Source: an uncultured Burkholderiales bacterium (GTDB lineage Bacteria > Pseudomonadota > Gammaproteobacteria > Burkholderiales > Burkholderiaceae). Taken from it: a stretch of 64,000 nucleotides of DNA. A model generated the notes under the pieces. It ran no database searches, was not told the origin of the DNA, and saw only the letters and a program-made list of their open reading frames with translations. Where the stretch lies: contig CAMLJY010000011.1 of NCBI GenBank assembly GCA_946480465.1, positions 1 through 64,000 of the forward strand. The letters are read 5' to 3'. Shown here one piece after another: positions 15,804 through 24,232 of this stretch. Every line of letters starts with the position of its first letter. Positions within the stretch are counted from its first letter, which is position 1. The position numbers and the translations under genes were made by a program.

Positions 15804-16745
15804 ATGCAAATCTTCAGCAACGACCGCTTCTCGATCGCATTGCCGGCCGGTCACCGCTTTCCGATGCCGAAGTACCGCCTGCTGCGCGAACGGGTGGAGG
15901 CGGAGTTGAGCGGCATCCGCCTGCAGGAATCCGAACCGGCCAGCGACGGCGAGCTGGCACTGGTCCATGCGCCCGACTACGTGACCGGAGTGGTCGAAGG
16001 TACGCTGTCAGCCGCTGCGCAGCGCGAGATCGGGTTTCCGTGGTCCGAACGCATGGTGGAACGGTCGCGTCGCTCGGTGGGCGCGACGATCGCCGCCGCC
16101 CGTGCTGCGCTGGCCGAGGGGGTCGCCGCGCAACTCGCCGGCGGCACCCACCATGCCAGCGCTGACAAGGGATCGGGCTACTGCGTCTTCAACGACGCCG
16201 CGGTCGCCGCGCGCCTGATGCAGGCCGAGTGGCACCGCCACCACCGGCGGCTGCTGCGGGTCTGGGTCATTGACCTGGACGTACACCAGGGCAACGGCAC
16301 CGCGGCGATCTTTCGCGACGACCCGACCGTGTTCACGTTGTCCTTGCATGGCGCCAAGAATTTTCCGTTCCGCAAGGAGACCGGCGACTTGGACGTCGAA
16401 CTGCCGGATCGCTGCGCCGATGCCGAGTACCTCGCTGCGCTGGACACCGCCTTGCTGGCCGCGTGGCAGCGCCAGCCTGGGGCACCCGGCCTGGCTTTCT
16501 ACCTCGCGGGAGCCGATCCCCATGAAGGCGACCGCCTCGGCCGGCTCGCCTTGACGGCCGAGGGGCTGGCGGAGCGCGACCGCCGCGTCTTCAGCTTCCT
16601 GGCCGAACGCAGGGTGCCGGTGGCGGTGACGATGGCCGGCGGCTACGGGCACGACATCGCCATCACCGTCGAAATCCAGCTCGCCACCGTGCGCGCCGCG
16701 CAGGCCGCGTGGCAGGCGTGGCGTGATGCGCTGGCAAGCCGGTGA
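15804..16745 (+). CDS. Histone-deacetylase-family protein
   Basis: A 313-residue zinc deacetylase of the HDAC/acetoin-utilisation superfamily. The active-site pair H116-H117 (GGTHHA), zinc ligands D159 and H161 in DLDVHQGNGT (157-166), and D238 in LAGADPHEGDRLG are all in place, as is the GGYGHD turn near the C-terminus. Bacterial members remove acetyl groups from lysines, polyamines or small molecules; which one applies here is unknown. The ATG at 15804 starts at the conserved first strand (MQIFSNDRF). It is followed after 37 bases by a thioesterase gene. Confidence 0.9.
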   Translation: MQIFSNDRFSIALPAGHRFPMPKYRLLRERVEAELSGIRLQESEPASDGELALVHAPDYVTGVVEGTLSAAAQREIGFPWSERMVERSRRSVGATIAAARAALAEGVAAQLAGGTHHASADKGSGYCVFNDAAVAARLMQAEWHRHHRRLLRVWVIDLDVHQGNGTAAIFRDDPTVFTLSLHGAKNFPFRKETGDLDVELPDRCADAEYLAALDTALLAAWQRQPGAPGLAFYLAGADPHEGDRLGRLALTAEGLAERDRRVFSFLAERRVPVAVTMAGGYGHDIAITVEIQLATVRAAQAAWQAWRDALASR

Positions 16746-16782
16746 CAGCGGTCAGCCCGAGCTGCGACAACAATTCGGCGCG

Positions 16783-17232
16783 ATGAGCAGCCGCCCCCAG
16801 CCCGAGCCCCGCGACGCATTTCGCCATCACAGCCAGATCAGCACCCGGTGGATGGACAACGACGTTTACGGCCACGTCAACAACGTCCAGTACTACAGCT
16901 TCTTCGACACGGTGGTGAACCGCTACCTGATCGAGGCCGGAGCGCTGGACATCCATGCCGGGGCGGTCATCGGCTTGGTCGTCGAGACCCACTGCAACTA
17001 CTTCGCCCCACTGGCATTTCCGCAGCCGGTGGAGGCGGGGCTGCGGGTGGCGCATGCCGGCACTTCCAGCGTGCGCTACGAGGTCGGGTTGTTCGCGCCG
17101 GATGCGCCGCTGGCGGCTGCAGTGGGGCATTTCGTACATGTCTATGTCGACCGCAGCACGCGCCGGCCCGTGCCGCTGCCCAACGTGTTGAGGCAGGCGC
17201 TGTCGCCGCTCTTGCCGCCGGCGGGGAACTGA
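16783..17232 (+). CDS. Acyl-CoA thioesterase, 4HBT hotdog family
   Basis: A 149-residue single hotdog domain. The signature MDNDVYGHVNNVQYY (residues 24-38) carries the catalytic aspartate region of 4-hydroxybenzoyl-CoA-type thioesterases. A strand with VETHCNYFAPL and a later VHVYVDRSTRRPVPLP complete the fold. It hydrolyses an acyl-CoA of unknown chain. The ATG at 16783 was preferred to one at 16723 that overlaps the deacetylase gene. Confidence 0.86.
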   Translation: MSSRPQPEPRDAFRHHSQISTRWMDNDVYGHVNNVQYYSFFDTVVNRYLIEAGALDIHAGAVIGLVVETHCNYFAPLAFPQPVEAGLRVAHAGTSSVRYEVGLFAPDAPLAAAVGHFVHVYVDRSTRRPVPLPNVLRQALSPLLPPAGN

Positions 17233-17328
17233 CTCGCGGGAGCCTGCGCCCCATTCAGCTGACGTTCAGCCGGACCGGGAATGGCGTTCCTAGAATGCCG
17301 CCCGCATTACAACGCGGAGACAAATCGC

Positions 17329-18738
17329 ATGCGCATCGGCCGAACCATCCTGGTCCTCGGGGCCTGTCTCTTCGCGGGCGCGGCGCAAGCGGCCGAAGTC
17401 AATGGTGCCGCGCTGGGCGCGTGGTGGGCCATTCCCTTTGCGGGGGTGCTGCTGTCGATAGCGCTGATGCCCCTGCTGATTCCCAAGTTCTGGCACCACC
17501 ACTTCGGCAAGGTAGCCGCCGGATGGGCGCTCGCCTTCGTGCTGCCCTTCGCAGCCGTGCACGGCGCGGGCGCGGCGGGCCAGGCGTTGCTGCATACCTT
17601 GGTGGCCGAGTACCTGCCCTTCATCATCCTGCTCACGGCGCTGTTCACCGTCTCCGGCGGCATCTACGTGCGCGGCAACCTGCACGGCAGCCCGGCGCTG
17701 AACACGAGCCTGATGGCCATCGGCGCCGTGCTGGCGAGCGCGATGGGCACCACCGGCGCGTCGATGCTGTTGATCCGGCCACTGATACGCGCCAACGACA
17801 ACCGCAAGCACGTGGCGCACGTGATCGTCTTCTTCATCTTCATCGTCAGCAACATCGGTGGCTCGCTGACCCCACTGGGCGATCCGCCCTTGTTCCTCGG
17901 TTTCCTGCAGGGGGTCGAGTTCTTCTGGACGTTGAAGCACGTCCTCCCGGAGACGGTGTTCCTGGTGGCGGTGCTGCTGGCGCTCTTCTACGTCATCGAC
18001 AGCTACTGGTACCGCAAGGAAGGCGTGCTGCCCGTGGATCCGACGCCGGATGACCAGCCGCGCCTGGGGCTCGAGGGCGCCATCAACCTGCTGCCGCTGG
18101 CTGCCATCGTTGCGCTGGTGCTCATGAGCGGGGTGTGGAAGCCGGGGGTCGTCTATCACCTGTGGGGCGTGGAGGTGCCGCTGCAGCAGATCGTGCGCGA
18201 CGGGCTGCTGGTGGGCGTGACCTTGGCGTCGATCGCGATCACGCCCCGTGCGGTGCGCGTGGCGAACCAGTTCAGCTGGGGCCCGATGCAGGAGGTGGCC
18301 AAGCTCTTCATCGGCATCTTCATCACCATGCTGCCGGTGCTGGCCATGCTGAAGGCGGGCGAGGCCGGTGCGTTCGCCGCGGTGACGCGGGCGGTCACCG
18401 GAGAGAACGGACAGCCGCTGCCGTGGGCTTACTTCTGGTTCTCGGGGATCCTGTCCTCGTTCCTCGACAACGCGCCAACCTACCTCGTCTTCTTCAACCT
18501 GGCCGGTGGTGACCCGCAGCAGTTGATGGGGCCGCTGGCGGCTACGCTGGCGGCCATCTCGGCCGGCTCGGTGTTCATGGGAGCGAACAGCTACATCGGC
18601 AACGCGCCGAACTTCATGGTCAAGGCCATTGCCGAGGATCGCGGCATCCGCATGCCGAGCTTCTTCGGCTACATGGCGTGGTCCTTCGGCATCCTGGTGC
18701 CGCTGTTCGTGATCGTCACCTTCATCTGGATGCGCTGA
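17329..18738 (+). CDS. Sodium:proton antiporter (CitMHS/NhaD-like)
   Basis: A 469-residue integral inner-membrane protein. After a cleavable-looking N-terminus (MRIGRTILVLGACLFAGAAQA), about eleven hydrophobic helices follow. The segment NIGGSLTPLGDPPLFLGF (near 180-197) and its counterpart LSSFLDNAPTYLVFFN plus GSVFMGANSYIGNAPNFMV resemble the paired broken-helix motifs of NhaD/UIT-class carriers, often annotated as Na+/H+ antiporters or citrate carriers. ATG 17329 has GGAGA eight bases upstream. A -10-like TAGAAT lies near 17292. It precedes the dehydrogenase by one base. Transported ion not proven. Confidence 0.82.
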   Translation: MRIGRTILVLGACLFAGAAQAAEVNGAALGAWWAIPFAGVLLSIALMPLLIPKFWHHHFGKVAAGWALAFVLPFAAVHGAGAAGQALLHTLVAEYLPFIILLTALFTVSGGIYVRGNLHGSPALNTSLMAIGAVLASAMGTTGASMLLIRPLIRANDNRKHVAHVIVFFIFIVSNIGGSLTPLGDPPLFLGFLQGVEFFWTLKHVLPETVFLVAVLLALFYVIDSYWYRKEGVLPVDPTPDDQPRLGLEGAINLLPLAAIVALVLMSGVWKPGVVYHLWGVEVPLQQIVRDGLLVGVTLASIAITPRAVRVANQFSWGPMQEVAKLFIGIFITMLPVLAMLKAGEAGAFAAVTRAVTGENGQPLPWAYFWFSGILSSFLDNAPTYLVFFNLAGGDPQQLMGPLAATLAAISAGSVFMGANSYIGNAPNFMVKAIAEDRGIRMPSFFGYMAWSFGILVPLFVIVTFIWMR

Positions 18739-18739
18739 C

Positions 18740-19735
18740 ATGCCCGCCGCCAAGGTCCTGGTCGCGATACCGATGTTCGACGAGGTGCTGCAGCGCCTGC
18801 GCGGACACCTCGACGTCGACACCTGCGACGAACCCCTGCGCGGCGACGAGCTGCGCCGTCGCCTGCAAGGCTGCGCGGGCGTGCTGGTGGCCGGCACGCC
18901 CACGGTCGATGCGGCCCTGCTGGATGCCTGCCCTGATCTGCGCGCGGTGTGCAGCATGGCAGTGGGCTTCAACAACATCGACGTGCCCACCTGCACCGCG
19001 CGCGGCGTGCTGGTGAGCAACGCACCCGGCGTGCTGACCGAAACCACGGCTGACTTCGGCTTCGCGCTGATGATGGCGGCCGCGCGGCGCATCGCGGAGA
19101 GCGAGCACTTCCTGCGCGCGGGGCGCTGGACGGAGTGGCGCTACGACCTCTTTGCCGGCGCGGACGTGCACGGCACGACGCTTGGTGTGCTCGGCATGGG
19201 GCGCATCGGTCAGGCCATCGCGCGGCGCGGAGCGCTCGGATTCGGCATGCCGGTGATCTACCACAACCGTTCGCGGCTGGATGAGCGCATCGAGCAGCAG
19301 CTGGGGGCGCGCTGGGTGGACAAGGCGACGCTGCTGCGCGAGGCCGACCACCTCGTGATCGTGGTGCCGTACAGCGCGGAGTCCCATCACGCGATTGGAG
19401 CGGCCGAACTGGCGCTGATGAAGCCGACCGCGACGCTCACCAACGTGGCGCGGGGCGGCGTCGTCGACGACGCCGCACTGGCGCGCGCGCTGCGCGAGCG
19501 GCGCATCGCCGCCGCCGGCCTCGACGTTTTCGAGGGTGAGCCGGCCGTGCACCCGGACCTGCTGTCGGTTCCTAACGTGGTATTGACGCCGCACATCGCC
19601 AGCGCCAGCCTGCCGACGCGGCGTGCGATGGCCAATCTGGCGGCGGACAACCTGCTGGCCGCGCTCGGCATCGGCCCGCAGGCCGGCCATCCGCCGACGG
19701 CGCTGAACCCGGAGGTGCTGGCGCGCCGCGCCTGA
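18740..19735 (+). CDS. D-2-hydroxyacid dehydrogenase (glyoxylate/hydroxypyruvate reductase type)
   Basis: A 331-residue NAD(P)-dependent dehydrogenase. The Rossmann motif LGMGRIGQAI places G152, G154 and G157; catalytic R238 (NVARGG), E267 (FEGEP) and H285 (TPHIAS) are present. N76-NID is typical of the glyoxylate reductase branch. NRS at 176-178 after the second strand suggests NADPH preference. It starts one base after the antiporter stop, so both are likely on one mRNA. It ends directly against the convergent P1 peptidase gene. Confidence 0.9.
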   Translation: MPAAKVLVAIPMFDEVLQRLRGHLDVDTCDEPLRGDELRRRLQGCAGVLVAGTPTVDAALLDACPDLRAVCSMAVGFNNIDVPTCTARGVLVSNAPGVLTETTADFGFALMMAAARRIAESEHFLRAGRWTEWRYDLFAGADVHGTTLGVLGMGRIGQAIARRGALGFGMPVIYHNRSRLDERIEQQLGARWVDKATLLREADHLVIVVPYSAESHHAIGAAELALMKPTATLTNVARGGVVDDAALARALRERRIAAAGLDVFEGEPAVHPDLLSVPNVVLTPHIASASLPTRRAMANLAADNLLAALGIGPQAGHPPTALNPEVLARRA

Positions 19736-20716
19736 TCAGGCCAGGCCCAGTTCCCGGGCCGAAGGCAGCGGCGGGTCGCTCAGGCTGGTCGCGGCGCGCA
19801 CCGCGTTCAGCACCGCGCGCGCGGTGACGTCGGCCGCCAGTGCCCCCAGCACCGTCAGGTTGCCCGGCCGGCCGCTGCCGGCCGTGGCCAGCGCGAACAG
19901 GGTGTCGCCGTCGGTCTGCGTGTGCACTGGGTTGATCGTGCGGGCGAGGCCGTCGTGCGCCATCGAGGCCAGCTTGTTGGCCTGGGCCTTGGTCAACCGG
20001 GCGTCTGTGGCGACGATACCGATCGTCGTCGCCATGCCGGCCTGCAGTCGTTCGGGCAGCTCGCCGCGGCGGATGCAGGCCATGCTGTCGCGCGGGCTGC
20101 GCCCATCGGCCTGGCGTGATCCGGCGATGACGCGGCCACTGGCCGGATCGATGACGTCGCCGATCGCGTTGACCGCGACGAGGGCAGCAACCGTGATCGA
20201 GCCGACCTTGATCGCCGCGCTGCCGATGCCGCCCTTCATCGCGTGCTCGATACCGAAGAGCTTGCCCACGGTGGCACCCGCTCCGGCGCCTACAGAGCCT
20301 TGCCTGGGCGCCTGGGCCGAAGCAGCTTCGCAGGCGGCGTAGCCCGCCGCCGCATCGGGCCGGATGCGGGCATCGCCCACCCACAGGTCGAACAGCACCG
20401 CGGCCGGCACGATGGGCACTCGCGCCGGGCCCACCGGCACGCCGTGGCCGCGTTCGTCCAGCCAGCGCATCACGCCGTCCGCGGCGGCCAGGCCGAAGGC
20501 GCTGCCGCCGCACAGGAGCACGGCATGCACCAGTTCGATGAGGTTCTGCGGGTCGAGCAGATCGGTTTCGCGCGTGCCGGGCGCGGCACCGCGCACGTCG
20601 ACGCCGCAGGTGGCGCCCTGTTCGCACAGCACCACCGTGCAGCCGGTGGGGCGGCGGGTGTCGGTGAAATGGCCGACCTTCAGGCCGGCGACGTCGGTGA
20701 GGCTTCCCGGGTGCAT
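19736..20716 (-). CDS. P1 family peptidase (DmpA/NylC-type N-terminal nucleophile hydrolase)
   Basis: A 326-residue member of the self-processing P1/DmpA family, which includes aminopeptidases and nylon-oligomer hydrolase. Conserved stretches: DVRGAAPGTRETDLL, GGSAFGLAAADGVMRWL, VGAGAGATVGKLFGIE, MKGGIGSAAIKVG and a DGDTLFALAT segment near the C-terminus. Precursors cut themselves to expose a Ser/Thr nucleophile; I do not assign that residue. The start MHPGSLTDVAGL at 20716 matches where family proteins begin; the longer frame covers the divergent promoter region. Substrate unknown. Confidence 0.85.
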   Translation of the reverse strand: MHPGSLTDVAGLKVGHFTDTRRPTGCTVVLCEQGATCGVDVRGAAPGTRETDLLDPQNLIELVHAVLLCGGSAFGLAAADGVMRWLDERGHGVPVGPARVPIVPAAVLFDLWVGDARIRPDAAAGYAACEAASAQAPRQGSVGAGAGATVGKLFGIEHAMKGGIGSAAIKVGSITVAALVAVNAIGDVIDPASGRVIAGSRQADGRSPRDSMACIRRGELPERLQAGMATTIGIVATDARLTKAQANKLASMAHDGLARTINPVHTQTDGDTLFALATAGSGRPGNLTVLGALAADVTARAVLNAVRAATSLSDPPLPSARELGLA

Positions 20717-20754
20717 CCGGGCCAGCGTATCACCCTCCCTGCTGCCGTTTACGA

Positions 20755-20768
20755 GCTTCTTAAGAAGC
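20755..20768. promoter_or_regulatory. Perfect palindrome GCTTCTTAAGAAGC in divergent promoter
   Basis: A 14-base perfect palindrome between the P1 peptidase and hemerythrin genes. Related half-sites (ATTCTTAGC near 20778 and CTTCCTAAGC near 20804) follow at roughly one-helical-turn multiples. It may be a regulator site for either gene; the regulator is unknown. Confidence 0.35.
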
Positions 20769-20849
20769 CGCTGATGGATTCTTAGCAACGCTCGCGCGCC
20801 TGGCTTCCTAAGCTGTGGGCACCTCGAATCAACACCCCGGACACCGACC

Positions 20850-21503
20850 ATGAGCAATCCCCGCTACGACATCTACGCCTTCATCCACAAGGGCCTGCGC
20901 GCCTTCATGGCCCACACGCTGGTGCGCGTGGGAAGGCTGGACGCGCACGATCCCGCCGAGGTGACCGAGGTGAGCGCGGAGGTGCAAGGCTTGCTGGACA
21001 TCTGCCGCGCGCACCTGCGCCATGAGAACGACGTGGTGCATGCCGCGATGGAGGCGCGTGCGCCCGGCAGCACCGAGCGCATCGCCCACGAGCACGTGGA
21101 GCATCTGGCCACCATCGATGCGCTGCAGCGCCTGCTGTCCGCAGTGCCGGGCGACGCGGCGGCGGCGCAGGCGCTGTACCGCGCGCTGTCGGCCTTCGTG
21201 GCCGAGAACTTCGAGCACATGCAGGTCGAGGAAGGCGCGCACAACGCGGTGCTGTGGGCGACCCACAGCGACGAGGAGATCCAGGCGCTCGAGCATCGCA
21301 TCGTCTCCAGCCTGGGGCCGGAGGAATCGCGGCTGGGCATGCGCTGGATGCTGCCGCACATGACGCCGGCCGAACGCGCGGCGATGCTGGCCGGCATGCG
21401 CCAGGCGGCGCCGGCCGAAGCGTTCGATGGCGTGCTGAGCCTCATCCGCCCGCTGCTCGGGGGGCGCGACTGGCGCAAGCTGAGCGTGGCCCTGGGCTTG
21501 TGA
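20850..21503 (+). CDS. Hemerythrin-domain protein
   Basis: A 217-residue helical-bundle protein. Candidate di-iron ligands appear in order: H13 (FIHK), H22 (AHTLV), H58 and E59 (HLRHEN), H80/H82/H85 (AHEHVEH) and H123 with E127/E128 (EHMQVEEG). Hemerythrin-like proteins bind O2, NO or iron and act in sensing or iron repair. The last 70 residues (LGPEESRLGMRWMLPHMTPAER) form a second helical part found in many proteobacterial members. It is divergent from the P1 peptidase, with palindromic sequence between them. Confidence 0.85.
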   Translation: MSNPRYDIYAFIHKGLRAFMAHTLVRVGRLDAHDPAEVTEVSAEVQGLLDICRAHLRHENDVVHAAMEARAPGSTERIAHEHVEHLATIDALQRLLSAVPGDAAAAQALYRALSAFVAENFEHMQVEEGAHNAVLWATHSDEEIQALEHRIVSSLGPEESRLGMRWMLPHMTPAERAAMLAGMRQAAPAEAFDGVLSLIRPLLGGRDWRKLSVALGL

Positions 21504-21545
21504 GGAACGGCCCGTCGACCGACGAGTCCTTTTGGAGTTAGGAAT

Positions 21546-22913
21546 TCAGGATGTTGTGCTGGGCCTGGACGGCAGTTCGACGTCGAGCAGCGACAAAGGC
21601 CGCGCCAGCCGCAGGCGAAACAGCCCGCGGCCGGTCTTCTCGATCGCGATCGCCGGGCACCGCTCGGCCAGCCGGCGCTGCAGCAGCACCAGCCGCGCTT
21701 CCAGGTTGTCGCTGAGCTCGGGCAGGCCGAGATCACCGGCCAGGCGCAGCTCGCGGTTGCTGAAGTCGCAGCGGCCGCTGTCGGCCTGCGTGCGCAGCAG
21801 TTTCCAGAGGATGGCGCCGGCCACGCCCTTGATGAGGTACTCGCCGCCGATGAAGATGCTGCGGTTGGCGCGGTAGTGGCGCACCTCCAGCGGCGGGCCC
21901 TGCGGCTGCGGCGGCTCGCTGGATGAAGCGGTGGCGCCGTCGTCCGCCTCGCGGTCGGTGGCCTGCTGCAAGGCCAGCGTGCTGCTGCCCAGCAGCGCGG
22001 CCAGTGCCACCAGCGCGTCCTCGTCGTCGTAGCCGAAGTGCATGTCCTGCGGACTCTCGGCGCACAACACGCCCAGCAGGCGCCCGGCGGCGGTGATGGG
22101 CACCGCCAGCTGGCTGTGTGGCTCCGGCAGGCCGGGGAACGGGATTTCGGCGGCGGGGGCCAGGCCCTGCGCCGAAGCCGCGGCATCACGCGCGGCGCGG
22201 CCGTAGCCGTACTCCATCGTCATGTGGTTGATGCGGATCGGCACGCGCACCTGCGCCGCGACGCCGATCACGCCTTCGCCGAAGCCGATCTCCGAGCCGA
22301 CGCCGGTGCTGCTGTAGCCCCGGCTGGCCACGGTGTAGAGGCGCTGCGCGGCGGTGTCGGCCATCAGCAGCAGCGCGTGGCTGATGCCGAAGTCCTGCGC
22401 CAGCGCCGTCAGGGTGGCATCGAACAGCGCGCCCAGGTCCGCACAGGCGGCCAGGCGTTCGCTGGCGCTGCGCAGCGCGTTCAGCAGGTTGCGCGGCGCG
22501 GGTGGGCGTGGCAAGGACTTGCCCGGCACGCGCTCGATCGCCTGCACGCGGTAGACATCGGCGCCCAGCAGCTTGAACACGCCGGCCATGCCGGTGTGCG
22601 AGGCGATGCCCGCCAGCTTGGCCTTCATGGGCTGGAACAGCGTGCCTTCGGTCTCGGTGCGCAGGTACAGCAGGGTGAGGCGGTACGAGTCGGCGGTGAC
22701 CGGATCGATCACCAGCGCGGTGGCCTGCGGGTTGGCCAGGATGTTCTCGCGCGTCTTGTTGAAGAACTGGAAGGACAGCGCGACATGCTGCGGGTCCACG
22801 TACTGCATCTGTGACACCAGCGACGCGTTCGGCATGCCGTCGGGGGCGCAGGTGGCGAGCACCGCCGGAATCACGCCCTCGAGGCAGGGGCGCAGCTGGT
22901 CGAGCGTGATCAT
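21546..22913 (-). CDS. PNPOx-GAF-winged-helix protein (putative flavin/redox sensor)
   Basis: A 455-residue three-part protein. Residues about 5-145 resemble the FMN-binding split barrel of pyridoxamine-phosphate oxidases (VLATCAPDGMPNASLVSQ, then ENILANPQATALVIDP). Residues about 155-320 form a GAF domain (GEGVIGVAAQVRVPIRINHM, then LAVPITAAGRLLGVLCAES). About 350-445 look like a winged helix (FIGGEYLIKGVAGAILWKLL, NRELRLAGDLGLPELSDNL). A Pro/Ser-rich linker joins the last two. This is a plausible cytoplasmic sensor-regulator that responds to flavin state or a small ligand. The start overlaps the upstream gene's stop (ATGA). Exact role unknown. Confidence 0.75.
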   Translation of the reverse strand: MITLDQLRPCLEGVIPAVLATCAPDGMPNASLVSQMQYVDPQHVALSFQFFNKTRENILANPQATALVIDPVTADSYRLTLLYLRTETEGTLFQPMKAKLAGIASHTGMAGVFKLLGADVYRVQAIERVPGKSLPRPPAPRNLLNALRSASERLAACADLGALFDATLTALAQDFGISHALLLMADTAAQRLYTVASRGYSSTGVGSEIGFGEGVIGVAAQVRVPIRINHMTMEYGYGRAARDAAASAQGLAPAAEIPFPGLPEPHSQLAVPITAAGRLLGVLCAESPQDMHFGYDDEDALVALAALLGSSTLALQQATDREADDGATASSSEPPQPQGPPLEVRHYRANRSIFIGGEYLIKGVAGAILWKLLRTQADSGRCDFSNRELRLAGDLGLPELSDNLEARLVLLQRRLAERCPAIAIEKTGRGLFRLRLARPLSLLDVELPSRPSTTS

Positions 22914-23419
22914 GGCCGCGGCGCCAGGCACACCGGCGCGCCGGCATTGGGGCCTGGCGTCTGCGCGAAGGCGAACTCGGGCGTGAAGCGGATGGCCAGC
23001 AGCTGCGCCGGGTCGTGCCAGAACAGCGTGTCGACGTAGCGCTGGTCCCAGCCCATGGGCGCGATGTCGGCGGCGAAGAGGGCGAGGTGGCGGCGCACCA
23101 GCGCCACGTCGGCGGGGGTGGCCGGCACGGGCGTCGCGTCGCGGCCTTTCAATTGCACGGTGCGGTTGGTGCTGGGCTGGCTGAAGACGACGGCGATCAA
23201 TCGGTTCGTGGCGATGTCGCGCGCCGCGGCTTCGGCGGCGTCGGCGAACAGCAGCACCGTCACTTCCCGGCCGTCCGGGCGAACGCGGCAGCCGACACCC
23301 TTGGCCAGCGACGGTACGAGGCGCTCGTCGCGGCCGCACACCGTGATCGACAGGCCGCTCTGCACGAAGGCGGCGAGATCGGCCGGCAGGGTGGAGGCAG
23401 GGTCGGGCGGCGTGTGCAC
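22910..23419 (-). CDS. Small PNPOx-like (split-barrel) protein
   Basis: A 169-residue protein whose core (LSITVCGRDERLVPSLAKGVGCRVRPDGREVTVLL, seen at residues 24-58 in pieces) and VVFSQPSTNRTVQLKG fit the pyridoxamine-5'-phosphate-oxidase-like flavin-binding barrel. It lies directly upstream of the PNPOx-GAF-wHTH gene, overlapping it by four bases, so the two products are made together and may work as a pair. No catalytic residues can be assigned. Confidence 0.68.
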   Translation of the reverse strand: MHTPPDPASTLPADLAAFVQSGLSITVCGRDERLVPSLAKGVGCRVRPDGREVTVLLFADAAEAAARDIATNRLIAVVFSQPSTNRTVQLKGRDATPVPATPADVALVRRHLALFAADIAPMGWDQRYVDTLFWHDPAQLLAIRFTPEFAFAQTPGPNAGAPVCLAPRP

Positions 23420-23460
23420 GCCGCGGATGCTACCCCCCCGCCACCGCGGACTTGTCTAGC

Positions 23461-23841
23461 CTAGGCGTGCAGCAGCCGCCCGCCCCCGAAGGACCAGTTT
23501 TCCCAGCCGGTTTCCTTGAAGCAGACCATCACGTTCTCCGGATCGACGTCGTGCTTTTGGAGACGGCCCATCAAGTCCTCCAGCAGGCCGCGCTTGACCT
23601 TCAGGCTGCGTCCGACCGACCACAGGATCTCGATGACGACGAAGTTGTCGTTGCGGTCGTGCTCCAGGTCGGGGTAGCGCGGGTCGACGCGCAGGTTCTC
23701 GGCCGGCAGCTCGATCACGCGCTGGAAGCGGTCGGCCTGCGGCACGCCGGTGGCGACGAGCGAGGCATGCACCGCATCGAGCACGGCGGACTTGAAGGCG
23801 GCGCTGCGCTGTTCGCGCAGGGTGATGGTGACGAAGGGCAT
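23461..23841 (-). CDS. Tautomerase family protein
   Basis: A 126-residue protein starting MPFVTITLRE, so proline becomes the N-terminal residue after Met removal, as needed for the catalytic Pro1 of 4-oxalocrotonate-type tautomerases. The rest (RFQRVIELPAENLRVDPRYPDL, VIEILWSVGRSLKVKRGLLEDL) fits the longer tautomerase_2 group. ATG 23841 has GAGGAG nine bases upstream, better than a TTG three codons earlier. Substrate unknown. A small gene lies 42 bases upstream on the same strand. Confidence 0.83.
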   Translation of the reverse strand: MPFVTITLREQRSAAFKSAVLDAVHASLVATGVPQADRFQRVIELPAENLRVDPRYPDLEHDRNDNFVVIEILWSVGRSLKVKRGLLEDLMGRLQKHDVDPENVMVCFKETGWENWSFGGGRLLHA

Positions 23842-23883
23842 GGCAGGCAACTCCTCAGCTTGGACAGTGGTGGGGCGTACCGC

Positions 23884-24087
23884 TCAGCAGCGGGCGTGCG
23901 GTGCGGCGTGGTTGCCGTGCAGCGCTGCCCACGCGCGGCGGGCAAGCCGGCGCAGGCTGCGCGCGATGGCGGTGAAGAAGGCCTGTTCGGCTTCCGCGCG
24001 CAGCTGGTGCGCGCGGCGGCGAGCGGCGTCGGCCAGTGCGGCGCGATCACGCGACCGAAGCAGTTGAAGCGGGGTGTGCGGGGTCAT
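23884..24087 (-). CDS. Small basic protein of unknown function (67 aa)
   Basis: I do not recognise this protein. It is 67 residues, helical, with many Arg and Ala (LADAARRRAHQLRAEAEQAFFTA in two parts) and three His at the C-terminus. ATG 24087 has AGGAG six bases upstream, which supports real translation. It lies just before the tautomerase gene on the same strand and divergent from the LysR regulator, so these two small genes may be the regulator's target. No signal peptide or membrane segment. Confidence 0.55.
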   Translation of the reverse strand: MTPHTPLQLLRSRDRAALADAARRRAHQLRAEAEQAFFTAIARSLRRLARRAWAALHGNHAAPHARC

Positions 24088-24232
24088 CGTGGGCTCCTGT
24101 GAGGCATGTCGTGTCGGTGGCATGACTCTAGGAATCGGTGTCCGATGCGGAAACGGCAGCGCGGCCAAATCGGTGTTGCAGCGCGCGCAAAGCCGCGCCG
24201 GGCCGGCGACGAAGCACCACTAGCATCGCGGC

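Noticed and set aside
17290..19092. 600-residue minus-strand ORF opposite the antiporter
   Set aside because: His/Arg/Gln-rich shadow of a membrane protein gene; no domain seen.
21513..21532. CGTCGACCGACG followed by CCTTTT as a terminator after the hemerythrin gene
   Set aside because: The stem is five pairs with a two-base loop, too weak to support.
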